Assembly: GCA_002104905.1 (NCBI GenBank)
Contig: MCFE01000591.1
Coordinates: 1 to 55,132 of the forward strand
DNA length: 55,132 nucleotides
Direction of reading: 5' to 3'
DNA from: Basidiobolus meristosporus CBS 931.73
Taxonomy: Eukaryota > Basidiobolomycota > Basidiobolomycetes > Basidiobolales > Basidiobolaceae
Shown here piece by piece: positions 46,220-55,132 of the stretch. How positions within the stretch are numbered: the first letter of the stretch is position 1; every line of letters starts with the position of its first letter. A program made the translations under genes and the position numbers. Under the pieces are notes generated by a model that ran no database searches, was not told the origin of the DNA, and saw nothing but the letters and a program-made list of their open reading frames with translations.

Positions 46220-48760
46220 GCCTCTTTGCAGGCCTCTGATAGTATTAAATTGGCAGTATGGTGGCCTACAGCTAGTACTGTAAAATGCTACTGTACCAAT
46301 TTACCAAATGGTATTTCCTTTTTCTACCTCCCCTTGTGCAATTCAAATATACCACTTTAGAAGAACCCCTCTTTATTTGCTTACCCACTACTACCTTGGG
46401 TATTCCACATATAGTTCAAATCAAAAAATACTATGGCCTGCTGCCTACTAACCTCTACACATACCCACACCTGTTGCAATTGCCATACTGCTATCACCTC
46501 AACTTTATGGCTTCTTAATGTGATACTTGCATAGTTGCCATATACCTTTTATTGCAGGTAACATACACATCTAGCAAACATATGCTTAGTTGCCTCCATT
46601 TCTGCCACAAATACCTCCTGAATATCTACAAAGAACTATTTGGTATTTGGCAAACATATTTCTTCTCCCTGCAGGATTCTAGTCCCCCTTATAGGTGCAT
46701 TATGGCTCTTGTCTGTGTGAAATATGTATTAAATGGTGCAGAAATGAGCTTATGACCAAGAGAAGCCTGGCATACTTTGGTAGGGTTCTCCTAATAAAAA
46801 TTAGTTGCTTGTTGCACCCAACCCAGCTTTGCATAACTTGACTGATTACCCACACATTGGGGCTGCTTGGCTTCTTAATGCCATAGGCATAGGTGTCTCC
46901 ATGTGCACATCTGTCCTGAGTATTATCCAACTCTTCCTGGCTGTCCTCCATGTGCCAACTCATTGCATCCATAACAGACTTTGAGGTAACATACTTGATG
47001 AGATTGGGATATGGTAGTACCTGCAACTTGACTTGTCATCTCCCCACAAATCTGCTCTATAGTAAACTCCCAAAAAGTGAAGCAAGGTCCAATATTCTCT
47101 ACACACCAAGCAAGATGGAGTAGCAAATGGATGCAGTAGTGGCAGGGATCTAGTGTTCAGCTTTATGTTTTCAGTACAGCTGCTCAAATCCTGTGACAAG
47201 CTCTTTGCACAAAAGCTGTAGATGTATTAAGTTGACATTGGTGATCCACTTCTGGATCAATATTCCTACAATTTCCACATATTTCTCCCAAACTTCCAAT
47301 GTAGTCTTGATAGAAACGGCTTCAGAAGGCCACCTGAATAAAAACATATCCAGCTCATCCAGTCCTTGCACTTGTATTGTTGCATATGCCTATGAATGCT
47401 GATTGGAGCCCTTGAGAAGTACTGATGGGAGCAGATTCTCTGTGATATCTTGCCAATTCTTTCAAATTTTGCCAGTAGCTCAAAGAGCCCATTTAGCTTG
47501 AAATGCCCCATGTACAACTTGGTCATCAGTATAGGGATATTGTAGAAAAGCAAATGCATTGGTCTCAGTGGAAAGCTTTTGCTCCAGAAGATACCCACTA
47601 TCTTAAGTATCTCTGGCTTTGAATTGATTCCATATTCCAGCTAATGGCTTATAGCTTGCTAACTTTGCTGCAATTGCATGCTGACTTCTGTACATTCTCT
47701 CTGCAGAAATATTATGTTCCTAGTGTTGGTGTTTAGGTAATAATAATGTGTGAGAGTTATGGAGTAAGTCCCCTGGATCTTACACATTCAACGCAATACC
47801 CCCCATTGTGCCCAGAAAAGCCAGCTATCTTAATGATGGCTGGGATATCTCCAATGCAGTAATAGTATGTGCTTTGACCTGGCAGCAACTTACTGTTATC
47901 CTGCCAGAAAGCATACAAAGCTCATCCAGTAATGGATACTGGGAGCTATCCAGGTTGGAAGGTGATTAAGGCCCCAAGATCAGTGAGAATACCATCAGAT
48001 TTTGGCTCTAATACTACAAGATAGGCAGCAAATACAGGTTGAATAGAATCAGTGGCTAGCAGGATTTGCCGGTAGAGTATGTGTTTGATGAGAATCTATC
48101 AAGTGCTAAAGCAAAGGCTTGGCCATACATACCTTCAAAGTATCCTTTGCTCCTTGGCTGTTTGTAATGTTTGCCATCTAATGTAGTGGATATGCTTGCA
48201 TTTGATTCATACTAAGTGCACTACTTTATAGCTTGATAATATATGTTGGACTGCATGAGCTTCTTGAGATGTGGTATTACTGGAATATATTGGGAGCTTG
48301 AACAATGTCTTTCCCCAATGGTGGTGGATTCCTGATAAGTTGGACTCCTTGCAATGGTGGTATCTTCTGATGTGAATGCCATGAAACCATTAACACATGC
48401 TGGTATCAGGACAGTCTCTAGGTCATATGTTGCCAGCCACATGATAGTTGTCTGTTTATACCATATACATGGTAAGTGGAATCCCATGATGGTTTTGCAA
48501 GAAGTAGTAGTAAGTATTCAAAGCCCCCACTATTGATATTAGTGGAAGCTTGCCACTTCTCTAGCCTCAACATCACATCATTTACCAGTAGAGGAATTAC
48601 TGGGCTCACTTGGCTCCACAAAATATCCTGGTCATTTTTTTTATTGGTATTGTCTCATTGCATAATGGGATTTTGCAGGGCTCTTGCAGGGCACTGTTGT
48701 TAGGGAAGATATGCCCACAATACATTAGTGAGCCTGCTTCTTGAGAGCTATCACTGTGTG
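46220..48760 (-). pseudogene. Tnp2/KDZ-like (CACTA-superfamily) transposase remnant, copy B
   Basis: The minus-strand copy is longer than copy A. From the N-terminal side: ACVNGFMAFTSEDT and a YIPVIPHLKKLMQS box, then DGKHYKQPRSKGYFEGMYGQ, GKSCWPLIL, ILGPLSPSNLD-type, HTLLLPKHQH, a WITNVNLIHLQLLCKEL block, LAWCVENIGPCFTFW and HGDTYAYGIKKPSS-type C-terminal pieces. Several stops and frame changes. About 1.3 kb of it mirrors copy A. Confidence 0.7.
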
Positions 48761-49108
48761 TGCCATATTTAGAGGACTGGGTTGAGCCTAACAACACCAC
48801 ATTCAAGAGGCTGTCAGCAGTCTAGCACACCATCACCATAAGGCCAGCATACCATAAGACCATCAGGTACTCAAGGCCAAGCAGAATGCACTTGACATTT
48901 TCCATGAGCATTATCCTGGATTTCAGCAAGCAAACAGATTTTGGGCCATCATTGGTATGCTAAGAAAGTGTCTCCAGAATAGCAGGAACTATCAAAGGCA
49001 GAAGAATAGGGGTGTAATGGATAAAATCAGCAGCTTCCTCAAGAGCCTGTTGCAAGCAGGGCCAAAAGCTTCAAACAGGTGTCAAAGAGACATCAGGTAG
49101 CTGGAATA
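48761..49108. other. Unassigned AT-rich stretch
   Basis: About 350 bp between the transposase remnant and LTR-B copy 3. I recognise nothing in it. Confidence 0.4.
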
Positions 49109-49569
49109 GTGCAGAAATACTCATTCAATGGTGGATTTTAATGGAGTTTTTTGTTGTATGTGGGGTTGGGCTTAATGTTCATGTAGGGTATAGGGGCTTG
49201 TATAGGTCAGTACAAATGACAATTAAGGTACAACTGAAGCTTCAACAGAAATATATCAATTTGTTTGCATGAAATGAAAGAGAAGTGGCTGAGTCAGGAA
49301 GTAATGAGTGTGGAAAAGATACAATAGCCAATGAATGCACACAAATGTAAGAGGTGATAGAGTGTCCATGATCAGAAAGCAAGAAAATTGGCAGAGAACC
49401 AATCAAAAGCCACTTTTGTATTGTTGTGATCAAAAGTTTTGACCAAGTTTTTTGTGATATCTGGGGTGCAATTATTTTTTGATAGTCTTTGCACAGTGTC
49501 CTAGTGGGATCAATACCTTTTAGTCATGGGACTTGGATTTTGTGATGGCCTTTTGACAGGGTCATCACA
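49109..49569 (+). repeat. LTR-like repeat family B, copy 3
   Basis: About 461 bp, GTGCAG start and TCATCACA end. Its length agrees with copy 1 to within a base or two. It directly abuts Ty3/gypsy sequence on the right. Confidence 0.6.
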
Positions 49570-49584
49570 ATAACTTTTCATAGA

Positions 49585-50645
49585 GGATGCCGTATCAAGA
49601 CTAATATAACTTGCATAACCCAACCTGGTGAATGAATTGAATTGGCTAGCTTATTACCAAAGTATTAAGAGGACTAAGCCATTCCTAATGAGATGGATAA
49701 AGATGTCACAAAGATTATCCAGGATGAAGCCAGCAAACTTGTAGTAGATGATGAAACACACTACCAAATTGTGGATGGATGCCTTATTGCCTCTTGCCCC
49801 TATGCGCTTACCTGAATTTAATTCACCAGCTACATAATGGATATGGGCATCTGGATATCAAAGGATATTATAGCCTTGTAAGAGCTAGAGCATGGTGGCC
49901 CAGAATGAGAAAAGATATTGAGAAGCTGGTGAAACCATGCCCAAGTTTCCAAGTCAACCAAGGTCAACCACAGCAAATTGCTGAACTAATTCCCTGTAAA
50001 ACCATCTGAAAGATGGGGAATTGACTCTATTGGAAGACTGCTCACCACTAGGAAATGGCAAAGGAAACAGCAAAAACATTGGAAGCCTACCAGGGTAATG
50101 CAGCAGATCAAACATATGAAAACTTTGACATATTGCCATAGAACTAATGGAGTCACTGAGTGAATTAATGAATTATTTGGAAAATGCTGACTGAGTATAC
50201 ATTTGGAGCTTCAAGTTGATGGGACAAATAAATTGACTAAGCAATATTTACCTGCAGTATAAGGGAGCACAGCACTACCCAACAGTTTCCATTTTACTTT
50301 GTGTATGGATATAAACCATGGATTCCAGGAGATCTCACACAGCTAAAACTCACCAACAACTAGGAGGATGAGCTTAGTCAGCCTAGTGAGCATCAACAAT
50401 TGGAACAAAAATGTCAGGAGGCAGAGGCCAATATCTACAAAAGTGCAGATAAGATGAGTTAGAGATATGATAAGACTATATCACCAGAGGCTTTGACAGT
50501 TGAGAACTTTGTATTGCTGAGAAACTACACTTGGAAGAAGTTTGAGCCACAATTGACAGGACTATTCAAGATTATCAAAGAATGTCCATTTGCAGCTTAC
50601 CAGCTAGCAGGCAAGCAAGGAAATATCCAAGAAGATTTGGTTCAT
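49585..50645 (+). pseudogene. Ty3/gypsy RNase H end and integrase, decayed
   Basis: Plus-strand frame with the start of the H2C2 region (DETHYQIVDGCL), then LHNGYGHLDIKGYYSL, ARAWWPRMRKDIEKLVKPCP and FYFVYGYKPWIPGDL (the integrase). Several stops. It parallels 54815-55132 and ends at an LTR that points the other way. Confidence 0.8.
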
Positions 50646-51365
50646 TGTTACAAGTCTTGATATAAAAGTTGTAGAGGAATAGGGAGTTTAGCTGGTATTG
50701 TATCCACTAAAACCAGAACTGATCATTAATGAGATTCCAGCAGCTCCTTATATATCTTTTGCCAGATCAATGGCTGACTAATTGTATCTCTAAATGTAGG
50801 TTGTGACTGATGATTCATTTAGTTGCATTTTCATCACACAATCAGATTTTTCTTAATATAGCAATTTCTGTCCAATAAGGATGTGGCTTCTCATCTAATG
50901 ACTAACACTACTGATTTGATAGAAAATATGAATGTACTGATAGGCTAAACATGCAACTCACATATGTGGTATAAATTTGTAGCTCTGCCTAAATTTGCAC
51001 CTAACTTAGTCACTTTGATTATTACCTTCAGATCCTAGTGAATACTGACCAAATCCATTGTTGGGATTTACTTTGAATATTTTCACCACAATACCAGGTA
51101 CCCAGAAAATGAAAATTCTCAAAGTTGTCCAAATAGCCCCAGACTTTGCACATATATTCTTGGGACCTTCCTGAGCCTATTATACGTGTTGGTTGTGCCA
51201 AGACCATGTAAAAGTATAACTATTACTTTTATACTCAAATAATCATCAAGTGAGAACTGCATAATCTACTTATCCCTCAATCACTTCCAATATCTCCAAG
51301 ACACTTACAACAATGTATTTGACTAAGTAGCTGATCTAACTTGGACATTCCAGCATCTTACTAAG
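50646..51365 (-). repeat. Ty3/gypsy LTR (inverted), interrupted by a copia LTR
   Basis: The minus-strand reading matches the 5' LTR at 51579-51946 in two pieces: 50964-50646 and 51365-51313. The copia LTR at 50965-51312 sits between them. The LTR is inverted relative to the gypsy integrase remnant on its left. Confidence 0.7.
50965..51312 (+). repeat. Ty1/copia LTR inserted in a gypsy LTR
   Basis: 348 bp, TGTGGTATAAATTTG... to ...CACTTACAACA. It matches the copia LTRs at 39290 and 40183. Flanks ACATA and ATGTA may be a worn 5-bp target duplication. It is either a solo LTR or the far LTR of the plus-strand copia element. Confidence 0.75.
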
Positions 51366-51578
51366 CTGACTGAGCAAATCCTCCTAGTTGTAGGTGAGTT
51401 TTGGCTGTGGGAGATCTCCTGCAATCCTTGATACATATCCATTCACTATGCAAAATGGCATTTTTTTGGGAATTGTTAGGCCCCCTTACTCCGCAGGCAT
51501 CCAGTGCCTAGCTAATATACTTGTCTCAGACACTTACAGATCCATTTGCATACTGGGTCAGCATTCTCCTCAATTATG
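51366..51578 (-). pseudogene. Ty3/gypsy integrase fragment (inverted)
   Basis: The minus strand matches 50270-50400 of the plus-strand gypsy integrase (AGDLPQPKLT block). It is the coding side of the inverted gypsy remnant. Confidence 0.65.
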
Positions 51579-51946
51579 TGTTATGATCTGCCGCTTGAAT
51601 GTTTAAGTTAGATCAGTTTTTAGTCAAATCAATTAGTATATGTTTAGGTTATCAGTATATCAGTATTATCTATGAAATCAGTAGCATTAGTCAGCAAATG
51701 AATCAGCAGATCCTTATCAGACAGAAAAAGATATATTAAGTAGGATCTTATTGGGTGATGATGATGCAATCAAATGAGTCATCAGCCACAACCTACATTA
51801 GGAAATACAATTAGTCAGCAATTGATCTGGCAAAATGTATATAAGGAGCTGCTGGAACCTCAATAAAAATCAGTTCAAGTTTTAGTGAATACAATACTAG
51901 CTAAACTCCCTATTCCTCTACAACTCTTATACCAAGACTTGTAACA
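51579..51946 (+). repeat. 5' LTR of young Ty3/gypsy element
   Basis: 368 bp with TG...CA ends (TGTTATGATCTGCC... to ...GACTTGTAACA). It carries a TATA-like TATATAAGG near 51838. It is followed by a primer binding site and the gag-pol frame of a mostly intact element. Confidence 0.85.
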
Positions 51947-51965
51947 TTGGTAGCAGCAATAACCA
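51947..51965 (+). other. Primer binding site of the Ty3/gypsy element
   Basis: The bases TTGGTAGCAGCAATAACC directly follow the LTR. TGGTAGC is the usual 5' end of a tRNA-iMet-type primer site. Confidence 0.6.
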
Positions 51966-52004
51966 GAAACCTCCCTCCTGAAGAAAGAAGAAAACACCCT
52001 CAAG

Positions 52005-55000
52005 ATGTCGGACAATCAAGAATGGAAGAATGCCATGCAGCAAATCCTGGCCCAACAGCAACAGCTACTCCAGATCCTCAGCCAACAGCAACAAGGAATG
52101 ACTACCATGGCTCAGAGCCAGCAAAGCCCTATCAAGAGCAACTTTAGTGTGAAGGTCAACCGGTACCATGGCAGAGTCAATGAAAACCTGGGAACTTGGC
52201 TCTTTCAGATTGAAGAAGCTTTTAAAGCTAAAGGAATTGCTCCAGAGAGCAAGTTGCATTATGCAGCTTCTTACCTGGCAGATGCAGCTTTACAGTGGTA
52301 CCACAACAAGATCAGGTCAGCTACTATGATGGGATGCTCTACAATCTCTACCTGGGATGAGTTTGTGTCGGAAATTCAGGATGCTTTTGAACCTCCACAC
52401 CAGCAGACACTACTAAGAAGGAAGTTAAAGACACTCAGACAGAAAGGAATGGTGCAAGAATACATCTATGAGTACAGATGTCTACTTGGACAAATTGAAA
52501 GAATGGACCCCTTGGATCAAGTTGAATACTTTATTGATGGGTTGAAAGAAAGAACTCGCAAGGAAGTCAATTACCGAAGACCTCAGACTATTGAAGAAGC
52601 CATCAAGATTGCCATTGACTATGACTCAGCTATGTTTGGAGTTGGGAAGCCTACAGTGACTAGTCAGAAAGGCTATAATCATTATGAAAGAAGACAATCA
52701 GAAGCAGTACCAATGGAAATAGACGCTATGCAGAAGAATCCCTCCTCAGAAGAATGCAAGAAGAGAGGACTTTGCTTTAATTGCCACCAGCAGGGACATA
52801 TTGCAAAATACTGCCCTCAGAGAAGAAATGGACACCAGCCAACAAGAACCTTCAACCATATTGAATCCCATGAACACAATAATGAGGAAGATGAGCTTGA
52901 AGAAGACTCGGAACTCACCTTCCATATGACAGAAGAGTACTTGTCCCAAATGACTTCAAACTCAGGGAAGTTATTGTACCTGAATGGAGCAATCAATGGA
53001 GTACCTGCCAAGATCATGATTGACTCAGGAGCATCGCATGAGTACATGTCAGAGCAATTTGCTTTGAAAGCTGGAATCAACTCGGAACCTACCAAATCAA
53101 CTTCAGTCTCCACAGCAGATGGGAACTCCCACATAATCAACCGTATTACCCAGCCAGTAAGAATGAAGATCAATGACTATGAAGAAGACCTACAGGCTTA
53201 TATATTTGGGAACTGCAAGTTTGACCTTGTACTTGGGAAAACCTGGCTATTTTGTCGTAATCCATCAATCAACTGGAGAACCCATGCTACTCAGATCCAA
53301 AAAGACAACAAGACCTATGAGCTATTACCTGCCAGGCTGGATTTCAACTTGGTCAATTCCAGTGTGTGTGAGACAAGTGAACTTAGCAAGACCCAGTTCT
53401 GTAGAGCACTTAGAAAAGGTACCCAGATGTTCCTCATGGCGGTATTACAGGAGGATTCCTCTATCCCAGCACCCCAGCAGGTCCAGACTCTCTTGAAGAA
53501 ATATTCAGACGTGTTTCCAGATGAGCTTGTAAGCCTACCACCAGTCAGAGACGTGGATCATGCCATTGACACAGGAGATAGCCCTCCAGTGAGCAAGACA
53601 CCTTACAGAATGAGTCCATTGGAATTGGAGGAAATGAAGAAACAAATTGATCAGCTATTGGAGCAAGGATACATCAGGCCCAGCAAGTCACCTTGGGGAG
53701 CACCAGTGCTTTTTGTGAAAAAGAAGGATGGAACACTTAGGATGTGCATTGACTACAGAGCCCTGAACTCAGTTACCGTCAAGAATAAGTACCCCATACC
53801 TCGGATTGATGAGCTTTTGGACCAACTTAATGGAGCCACTATTTTCAGCAAGATCGACCTCATGTCAGGATACAACCAGATTAGGGTGAAACCAGAAGAT
53901 ATCCCTAAGACAGCATTCAGGACCAGATATGGACATTACGAGTACTTAGTCATGAGTTTTGGCCTCACTAATGCCCCTGCAACATTCATGACGCTGATGC
54001 AGACTGTCTTTCAGGAGTACTTAGACAAGTTTGTGATAATCTACCTGGATGACATATTGATATACAGCAAGACAGAAAAGGATCACATGGTGCACATTGA
54101 AAAGGTCTTGAAGAAACTAAGAGAGAACAAGCTATACGGCAAGCTAGCCAAGTGTGAATTCTTCAAGGAACACGTAGAATATCTGGGACACATAGTGACT
54201 AGCACAGGAGTAACCTTAGACCCAAGAAGGTGGAAGTAATCAAGAATTTGAAGCAGCCCCATAGCATATCAGAACTCAGATCCTTCCTTGGAATGGTTTC
54301 CTATTATCGGAGATTTGTCAAGTCATTTGCAAGTATTGCAGCCCCTTTAACTGATATCCTCAAGAAAGAGAATACCTACAAGTGGGACATAGCTTGTGAG
54401 ACTGCCTTCCAGACGCTAAAGAATGAACTTGCTAAGTTACCAAGCTTAAGAATACCAGACTTCAGAAAAGAGTTCACTCTATGCACAGATGCTTCAGATT
54501 ATGCAATTGGTGGAGTGCTGAGCCAAGAACACGAGGGAAAGGACTACCCTGTTGCCTTTGAATCCAAGAAACTGAACTCAGCAGAACAAAACTATCCAGT
54601 CCATGAGAAGGAGATGCTTGCTATAATACACTGTTTGAAGACATGGAGATGCTATATTGAAGGAGTCAAATGCACTGTGAAGACTGATCATGCCTCCCTC
54701 AAGTATATATTTACTCAGAAGGTACTCTCTAGAAGAATGACAAGATGGAGTGAATACATTCAGCAATTTGACCTGGAGATTGTCTACTGCCCTGGAAAAA
54801 CAACACGGTTGCTGATGCCTTATCAAGATTAGATCAAGTTGCACAACTCAACTTGGTGCATGAATCAGATTGGCCTAGCCTATTACCAAAGTACTTGGAG
54901 GACCAAGCCATTCCTAATGAGGTGGATGAAGATATCAAGAAGATAATCCGGGATGAAGCCAGCAAATTTGTTGTACAGGATGAAACACTCTACCGAATTG

Positions 55001-55132
55001 TTGATGGAAGCCTATTGCCTATTGTCCTTATGCTCGCCTGGATTTAATACATAAGCTACACAATGGATATGACATCTTGGATTGAAGGAACCTATGCTTG
55101 TAAAAGCCAGAGCATGGTGGCCCAGAATGAAA
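52005..55132 (+). pseudogene. Ty3/gypsy gag-pol, nearly intact, off right edge
   Basis: One fused frame runs from Met 52005: Gln-rich N-terminus, capsid-like gag, zinc knuckle [14 protein letters not shown] near 52780, protease [10 protein letters not shown] near 53020, then reverse transcriptase with the [10 protein letters not shown] box near 54045 and the [17 protein letters not shown] block near 53720. A 1-nt deletion at about 54223 shifts the frame; RNase H continues at 54230-54832 (LCTDASDYAIGGVLSQEHEG, VKTDHASLKYIF). A second indel is near 54797, and further breaks near 55020 and 55070 affect the integrase. Gag and pol share one frame, with no programmed slip visible. The element looks recent but not functional. 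Confidence 0.88.

Overview
This window looks like nuclear DNA of an early-diverging fungus. The genes are compact, carry several short GT-AG introns (mostly about 55-80 nt) and sit on both strands. The set mixes fungal-type genes (MET16 PAPS reductase, an SSH4/EAR1-type Rsp5 adaptor, a MAM33/p32 protein, an eIF4B/Sce3-type factor) with genes that Dikarya have generally lost (an inositol-trisphosphate-receptor family channel, a sphingomyelin-synthase-like protein, ASCC1, an AGFG-type ArfGAP). I cannot name the species. I saw no tRNA, rRNA or CRISPR array. All exon joins were made by eye from splice signals, reading frame and family similarity.

Bases 1-38,000 are gene-rich. In order: 5'-complete separase (-, C-terminal protease off the left edge), RNA polymerase III subunit RPC8/Rpc25 (+), ASCC1-like KH protein (-), two tandem aquaglyceroporins (+,+), sphingomyelin-synthase-like protein (-), thioredoxin-UBX fusion (+), an 8.3-kb IP3-receptor-family channel (-), a Tim17/22/23-family (TIMMDC1-like) protein (+), an RS-domain cyclophilin (-), NmrA-like oxidoreductase (-), MAM33/p32 (+), MsrB (-), PAPS reductase (-), eIF4B-like factor (+), SSH4-like adaptor (-), AGFG-like ArfGAP (-) and COX19 (+). 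Many neighbours are divergent pairs sharing a 200-450-bp promoter region (separase/RPC8, ASCC1/aquaporin, ITPR/TIMMDC1-like, NmrA/MAM33, ArfGAP/COX19). I see no metabolic cluster; these are mostly housekeeping genes for cell division, transcription, translation, mitochondria, trafficking and ion or solute transport.

Bases 38,000-39,290 are a transition with a GC-rich stretch open in several frames but no convincing gene. From about 39,290 to the right edge the DNA is AT-rich, visibly poor in CpG, and made of nested, decayed mobile elements: Ty1/copia fragments with a ~348-bp LTR, two inverted copies of a Tnp2/KDZ-like (CACTA-superfamily) transposase, three copies of a ~461-bp LTR-like repeat of an unassigned family, remnants of a Ty3/gypsy element, and at the right edge a much younger Ty3/gypsy element with its 5' LTR, primer binding site and a nearly intact gag-pol that runs out of the window.

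The most interesting points are the IP3-receptor-family channel whose pore is conserved while its IP3-contact residues appear not to be, the thioredoxin-UBX fusion, a set of candidate 32-38-nt introns, the sphingomyelin-synthase-like protein in a fungus, and the sharp gene/repeat boundary with a large inverted transposase pair.
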